This document shows positions 52,800 to 64,000 of a stretch of 64,000 nt of DNA, piece by piece. A program made the translations under genes and the position numbers. Position 1 is the first letter of the stretch. The number at the start of each line of letters is the position of its first letter. Origin of the DNA: Anthopleura xanthogrammica (taxonomy: Eukaryota > Cnidaria > Anthozoa > Actiniaria > Actiniidae); the NCBI GenBank assembly GCA_964019055.1, contig OZ025211.1:10948400-11012399 (forward strand), in the 5' to 3' direction. The notes below the pieces were generated by a model. It was not told where the DNA came from, searched no databases, and saw only the letters and a list, made by a program, of their open reading frames with translations.

Positions 52800-54540
52800 G
52801 ATACATTGCTACCATTGTTTACATCTTGCTATGGCTAATATATTCAAGAATAAAGTTGAAGGAAGTTAGAAATAAAATGAATTCGAAAAGTGTACTTATC
52901 AAAATATTTTTTTAAGAAGTCTAATTGATTTCCGGAAGTCGATTAAGCTAAACTACAACGCCTATCAACTGAATGACGTCAAAGGTCATGAAGTCCTTTT
53001 CGTTGAAAGATCACTTGAAACAAGCCGTTACCAAATCACGCCTCATTCTTGGAATGAACATTTCAATATAAATTTTCTGTGGGAAAAAAAATATGTTGCC
53101 AAATTTTTTATTGAAGGGGAATCTTTTTTTGCATCTGTGACCACCATATTGGCCATTCTCGAGGCTAGTTGTTTGAACAGGAAACACATCACAATGTGAC
53201 ATAAACATTTGTGTAGTACAAACGACGTCAGTTAGTAAGCATATTAATTATTGAATACACAGGAGTTTTAGAAGTGAATGCAAAAGACATATATCTGCTA
53301 GTAAAAACATCGTCGTTTTTTATAAGAAACATCTGGATTTGAGATCAATTTGCTGCAAAGAAACATTGAAATTGTACTTGGAAGACAACTTCTGGTGTGA
53401 TTCCGCCAAACCGGAAATAGAATGTTAAGGATATTAAGTACATTTTAAAACCTTTCCTATCGTCTTTTAAGTGTTTCTTTCGAACAAGAGAAGATATTCT
53501 GGGCTAAAACAAGAAATAGGGTTCTAAATAATTATTTTATTACGAGAATATATCAGGTTGAGCATACGAATCAATGCAATATCGAGTCACGTTTACAGTT
53601 CGTTTATACCGAAGCCGTGGACGAGTCAATAACAGGAAGGGCGTCTTCGTCTATATAATCAAATAACAAGGGTCGATGTATCAATTGCTCTTTCCGCTAT
53701 TAACTGGAAAAGAGGGAACTTATGAGACTATTGAGCAATATTGTTGATGAAAAACAATTAAATGCAAACACTGTGTATATTTTAAAGAATTCATCAGCCT
53801 TACTGCGTGGGTTCCCTGTAGAATATACAATGCTTTGGCCTGATTCACCTTAACTCGTGTACTGACCGAGTTGAACTAACAGTTTTTCCTCAAAACAACA
53901 AGAACAGTTTGCTATTTTTGTGCTTTTCACGGATTGCCGAATTTGCAGTTTTACAGACCATGTTTAGATACGATTTATCACTGAAATTCCTGCACGGAGA
54001 GCATATTTATTTTGTGTCATGCCATCATGGGTATACATGGTATAACCTGATCCATTCTAACTTTACCTAAATGGCCATGATGTATGCCCTATATTTACCC
54101 TATATATCGTTTTAACTTACGTCATTATACACAATGCCTATTGTCGATGATATGCATATATTCTCGGACCTTAATGTCCACGAAAGAGCCGGCCTTACTG
54201 GATGGTCTGTCACAGATTCGGTCAAGTGATTATGCACTCAATGCAAAAATTTCCCCCTGCTTATATTTTCAATCCAAGTAGAATTTTGCAAGTTTTTAAA
54301 GTTCATAATGTCTGTTCCCGTGCCTAGCAACAGTTACAAACACAGTACAAATAGAGTTAAGTGTATTATAAAGTCAACTTAACTGGTTCTAAGTAATGAT
54401 TTTTTAAGCAAACCGGAAAAAGCCTTGAAACCGGAAGTTCGATTGTCCGCTGACTCAAAAAATTATTTATAGACCGATTACTAGCTCTTATAGTCCTTAC
54501 GTTCTTGGAAGAACGGGGACTCCCCTTACCGCCGCACCTT
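52800..54540. other. Intergenic, no gene recognised
   Basis: No open frame of note and no splice-compatible exon; the 3' part should contain the upstream control region of the next gene. Confidence 0.5.
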
Positions 54541-54544
54541 AGCT

Positions 54545-54551
54545 TATAAAA
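54545..54551 (+). promoter_or_regulatory. Putative TATA box of the four-repeat GPI protein gene
   Basis: TATAAAA 88 bases before the start codon. Transcription starting about 30 bases on would skip the out-of-frame ATG at 54551 that otherwise opens a short upstream frame. Confidence 0.45.
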
Positions 54552-54638
54552 TGGCTTGTGTCTCAGATTATGATCATTTAGTTATCGAGGACCCTGCTCT
54601 TAGCGCTAAAACTAAACCTACGAATCCAGAGGAAAAAA

Positions 54639-60475
<5,837 letters not shown>

Positions 60476-60493
60476 ACACTGTAGTAATATAGC

Positions 60494-60651
60494 TTGGGGC
60501 AGATCCAAGGGGGTATAGATACTGAATTATGGCACATGGGTAAAATGGAAGGGAAGTACACGTGTCTACTGCTATCTTACTGGAAAAAAATTAAATGTAT
60601 ATAGGGATAACGAAACTCTAGTATATCGTATTCCCTTGGATCTGCCCTTGA
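60494..60651. repeat. MITE with GGGGCAGATCCAAGGG ends
   Basis: GGGGCAGATCCAAGGGGGTATA pairs with TATCGTATTCCCTTGGATCTGCCC, about 158 bp. Ends resemble those of the hAT-like MITE at 57851. Starts 19 bases after the stop of the GPI protein gene, hence likely in its 3' UTR. Confidence 0.75.
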
Positions 60652-60785
60652 GTTTAATAATAGAGATAAGCTATTTAAATTAATACCACAGAGGTTCACT
60701 CTACACACTTCTATAAGTTAACTATTTAAGCTTGTTAAATTTGATGCAAATGCACTTGCAACTATAGCATATAGACAGATTTTAC

Positions 60786-60905
60786 TTGACGTCAAAGCAG
60801 CTCAATTTGGAGGACAAAGCTAAAGAATTTCAACCTCCTCGGATTGGTCCTGTTGTTTCGTCCTCCAAGTTAAGCTGCATTCCGGCGTGCTGGAAGGGGT
60901 TTATA
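60786..60905. repeat. Hairpin MITE (GCAGCTCAATTTGGA family), copy 4
   Basis: GACGTCAAAGCAGCTCAATTTGGAGGACAAA pairs with TTTCGTCCTCCAAGTTAAGCTGC, then CATTCCGGCGTGCTGGAAGGGG. Confidence 0.85.
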
Positions 60906-61628
60906 AACGTTTCGCAAAACGTCTCAGATTTGACGTTTAAATTTTGCTTAAAGCTTGCTAAATTAGTGAAAAATGCACCATGGGATTGGTGCGTTGAAAT
61001 TCCGGGTAAACATGTCGTTTACGAAGCGCATTTTAGATAATTATAGATCACTGTTAGTATTTAATACTCTAGTTTAAGAGATAAGTAGCTTCCTTGCAAT
61101 ATTACTTTGGATTCGATTTGACAACAATAGCTGGTTCTATTCTTCGCTTGCACAATATGTACGGCCATTTTGGCGGTACATAACTTACAACTTCTTTTTA
61201 GCCTCCTGTTAATACCTCCAACATGGCTGGTATGTCTTTGTCAGTGGGCTGTCTTGGAAGTAATTGCAATTACATACACTGACAACGTCGTGGTCAAAGT
61301 AAGCCTCTTATTCTCATGTAGGGAAATCTGGAACAAAGGATCTTATTCTTAAGAGAACGACACATGTTCTGAAATAGAAAAACATTAAAATACCTAAGCT
61401 AAAAGGTTTCCAGATCTCAGTTATATTCACAATTCCAAGACTTAAAATTTGTATGGCTTTAGAACGCTTGCATAAATAGATTTAAAAGTTCAATAATTTA
61501 TAATATGGGTCAAGCCATGTTTAAGAAAAAAGTAGGAGAAATATAAACATTACCAGTAAGGTACTAAGTTCTAGAATAAGAATCTTATTTAAAAGCATTT
61601 GGGAGAACGTCTCAAATATAATTTTCAG

Positions 61629-61758
61629 GACAGAGAAAATCTCGTTTGACTGTGAAACACAACGGTACATGCATCGTTTGGGCTGTCACTGTCACGGTCA
61701 CTGCACGACACGCCCGTACCTTTTCACAGCCAAGCGCAATTTTCTCTGTATCTGTTAA
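61629..61758 (+). CDS. Possible Cys-rich terminal exon
   Basis: After a TTTTCAG acceptor, a 42-codon frame with seven Cys (FDCETQ, GCHCHGHC, FLCIC) runs to a stop. No upstream exon in the required phase was identified, and part of the Cys content comes from a GTCACTGTCACGGTCAC simple repeat, so it may be chance. Confidence 0.2.
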
Positions 61759-61989
61759 AGGATTCTGTTCAAAGAATCAAAAACTAAGGCTTTTAAATGC
61801 CCTGATATTTATTGAGAACATTTCTCTTTGTTTCCAAATATAGTTGCACAGTTTTCTAAAAAAGTTTCTGTTGCAAATTATTTAGATAGTTATATAAATT
61901 TTTATTCATAATTTTTAGGGTTTTTAACACAACGTGTCCCCCAAAATGACTGGACAGTTGAAAAGATGAACAACGTACAAGTGTGAGTA

Positions 61990-62215
61990 AAGGCGCGATT
62001 ACACAGAGCAATTTTCTCTGCAACTTGCGTCGCAATGGCTTTGCGAGACAAGTTGCATGGAGCATTGCGGCGTGTAACCTACAGTGCAATTTGAAAAATA
62101 TTGCGAGACAAGTTGCAGCAATCGTTGCGAAAAGTAGAATTCGTTTCTACTTTCGGCAACGATTGCGTCTCCGTTGCACCGTGTAAACCCTCTTGCAACT
62201 TGTGTCACAACGCCG
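61990..62215. repeat. MITE-like element with GCAACTTG arms
   Basis: Starts AAGGCGCGATTACACAGAGCAATT and ends CACCGTGTAAACCCTCTTGCAACTTG; several internal copies of TTGCGAGACAAGTTGCA in both directions fold locally. Confidence 0.6.
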
Positions 62216-62265
62216 TTGTTTTGTCCTCAAAATTGAGCTGCTTTGATGATACATGCAAAGAGTCT
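62205..62265. repeat. Half copy of the GCAGCTCAATTTGGA hairpin MITE
   Basis: Only the TTGTTTTGTCCTCAAAATTGAGCTGCTTTGATG arm is present. Confidence 0.65.
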
Positions 62266-62534
62266 CTTTGCCAGCCTTGAGAAAAAGTATTACCATATAG
62301 GAAACTCATAAGATACATTAAGCTAAAACATTGGTTATAAATATATATTATTACATATTCGTCCACAGTTATAAATATTTACCAGTAAATAATGTTATGT
62401 AAAGCAGATAAATTACTTAATGTCAATAAATGTTATGTAATGTAATGTTATTTACTCAACTCAGAGTTGTTAAAGATAAAATTAAAAAACTGTTTTAAAG
62501 TCGTTGATTAAGACATTACTGGTATTTCATATAC

Positions 62535-62675
62535 ACCCCTTGCAGCACGTCGGAATGCAGCTTGGAGGACAAAATAATTGGGTTCCAATTCTTATGAGAT
62601 TGAAATTATTTTGTTTTGTCCTCCAAATTGAGCTGCTTTGACGTCACGTGCGAGGGATCTATAAGCTCCCTCTTT
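62535..62675. repeat. Hairpin MITE (GCAGCTCAATTTGGA family), copy 5
   Basis: CCCCTTGCAGCACGTCGGAATGCAGC...GAGGACAAAATAATT pairs with ATTATTTTGTTTTGTCCTCC...GCTGCTTTGACGTCACGTGC; the most complete copy with both outer ends. Confidence 0.85.
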
Positions 62676-63210
62676 TAGAGGAAGAAATCTATTAAGCCCC
62701 CCTTTACTGATTTAAATCCCCCACCTCCCCACCCTCACACCTTTTTGAAAATAATCCTGGTCTGTTCCTCTTATTGGGCTAATCAACACTCGCATCTTCT
62801 GACTCCTAAAGGAGTTAAAATATTTGAATAAGAAAAAGAATTCGAAGAAGATTAGTAATTAATGGTAGTTACTAGCTGTAGAGACACGCGTGAAAAACGT
62901 CTGCGCATGCTCTAAGTCCGTACGCAAATTAGTCGAAAGCGTCCTCGTGTTATTGTAAAAATATGCAAATTTGACTTTCACACTTGCCTGAAGAATAGTC
63001 TTTACAAAATGCCAAAACTTAAGATCAGTTCTTGAAACTTAAGGCTAATTCTTTCATATTGTCTTTATTAACACATTATCTTGGTCTCACGAAAGTATAC
63101 CCACGAAATTTTTTGTATACTCGGAGAAAACAAGCATTTATTTTCTCACTAAAACTCTATTATTTTGTTGGAAAGCGTGCTGAAAGGCACGCATGCGCAA
63201 ACGTTTTTCT
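62676..63210. other. No gene recognised
   Basis: Short AT-rich frames only. Confidence 0.5.
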
Positions 63211-63214
63211 CTAG

Positions 63215-63414
63215 TGTCAGCTGCGGGTGAAAGTCATACGGACTTTGATTGTAGTAAACAAAGTCAAGACTCACCATACTGTGTCTACTGTTGCCAGAGT
63301 TCCTTTTAATCATGGGCACCACACACTTGCTTTTCTAGCTGCGCTGGAAAAGCTTGTGATTCGGACTACGATTGTGAAGGAACAGGCGGTGAATGCTGTA
63401 ATTTCTTTTGGTAA
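63215..63414 (+). pseudogene. Broken Cys-rich exon (Dickkopf/colipase-like spacing)
   Basis: After a TTTTTCTCTAG acceptor one frame reads a Cys-dense segment (DFDCSK, PYCVYCCQ), then TAA, then continues in the same frame with HTCFSSC, KACDSDYDC and GGECC before a second stop. Eleven Cys in about 60 codons, with the C-x-SDYDC...GECC spacing, look like a secreted disulphide-rich domain carrying a premature stop. No flanking exon was found. The other long frame here (ending LFPCR) lacks such a pattern. Confidence 0.35.
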
Positions 63415-63978
63415 TCCTTTGGGGAAAAAATTAGGGGACGTTATGATGATTAAATTATTCCCTTGCCGCTGAAACTGTTACTGTAGTATTGTGAGATCTC
63501 ATTATATACACGACGCAATTCGTGTTGTAAGCGTGGCGTAGGCAGCCGAGATTGCATGCGAACGTGTAAGCAAAAGTTGTACCGCGTTAATCGGCTTTAA
63601 AGATTATGTGTTCCGTTATATATGTGGAAATAAACTCAGTTTCTTTGAGAGAGAAAATATCATATGCCTTGGCGGAACCAGGATAAGATTTTTTCTAAAT
63701 ATTTATTGTAATATGCACGAGCTATCAAGGGAATTGAAATAGTTATTACAAAAATATTTGCAATTGGTTTCTTAATCAATGCATTCGTAACAAGACGACA
63801 GGTTGCCATGGACGACGTTTCATTCATGATTTCGTTATCCCTCTAGACAAGACTTGGTGATAGTCATCAGAAGTAATCTTTCTTTTAATTAGGCTTTTAT
63901 TGCTTGAGTGTGATCTTTACGCAGCTTTTTGGATTACGCCTAAATCTTCTGCATATAAATGTCAGTCTCCTTGACTAC
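63415..63978. other. No gene recognised
   Basis: AT-rich sequence to the window end. Confidence 0.5.
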
Positions 63979-64000
63979 TACTACTACTACTACTACTACT
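63979..64000. repeat. TAC trinucleotide microsatellite at window edge
   Basis: Seven CTA units running off the right end. Confidence 0.9.

Noticed and set aside
61170..61352. Hydrophobic frame LLLIPPTWLVCLCQWAVLEV as a signal-peptide exon
   Set aside because: No ATG, and its phase-0 donor does not match the phase needed by the Cys-rich segment at 61629.

Overview
This is an AT-rich animal nuclear sequence: intron-containing genes with GT-AG splice sites, long microsatellites and many transposons. The mix of an intronless rhodopsin-family GPCR, secreted PAN/apple-domain proteins, a tandem family of histamine-N-methyltransferase-like (HNMT-like) genes, DIRS and Polinton/Maverick elements, and short elements with poly-G ends fits an anthozoan cnidarian (coral or sea anemone). 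That assignment is inference; no marker gene proves it.

Layout. (1) 0-9.8 kb: a possible exon at the extreme left edge, a small secreted PAN-domain gene (3611-5256), foldback MITEs and ATT microsatellites, and an intronless GPCR (7708-8754). (2) 9.8-41.4 kb: a cluster of HNMT-like methyltransferase copies of three types. Types I and II alternate on the + strand and one inverted type III copy closes the array. Only the first copy (11712-12626) is intact. Each other sizeable copy is interrupted by a different element: a full DIRS-like tyrosine-recombinase retrotransposon (14341-19246), a 4.4 kb capsid-module Polinton (20734-25165), two zero-TSD terminal-inverted-repeat elements (33460-34254 and 39694-40561), and a 5'-truncated LINE followed by an iteron-bearing TIR element (35652-38563). 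Between copies lies a 6.2 kb TIR element with an 8-bp target duplication (26745-32928). It carries a TTAA element, a minisatellite and a palindromic Polinton-like element whose identical arms each encode a PC4-like protein. (3) 41.4-47 kb: no host gene recognised; LINE tail, foldback and trinucleotide arrays. (4) 47-61 kb: two multi-exon secreted-protein genes whose exon phases all agree: a 204-aa Cys-rich/PAN protein (47176-50947) and a 440-aa Cys-rich protein with four internal repeats and a GPI-type tail (54639-60475). Hairpin MITEs lie around them. (5) 61-64 kb: MITEs and two short Cys-rich open segments, one broken.

How things relate. The methyltransferase copies share spacers and promoters, so the array grew by segmental duplication. 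Paralogous copies act as empty sites, which lets several insertions be mapped to the base and their target duplications read directly (DIRS 0 bp, Polinton 6 bp, PC4 palindrome 6 bp, 8-bp element, poly-G MITEs 9 bp). The two PAN-domain genes belong to one family of secreted proteins. The most novel-looking items are the Polinton-like palindrome carrying a PC4-like gene in its arms, the 6.2 kb composite element, the zero-TSD family and the four-repeat GPI protein.
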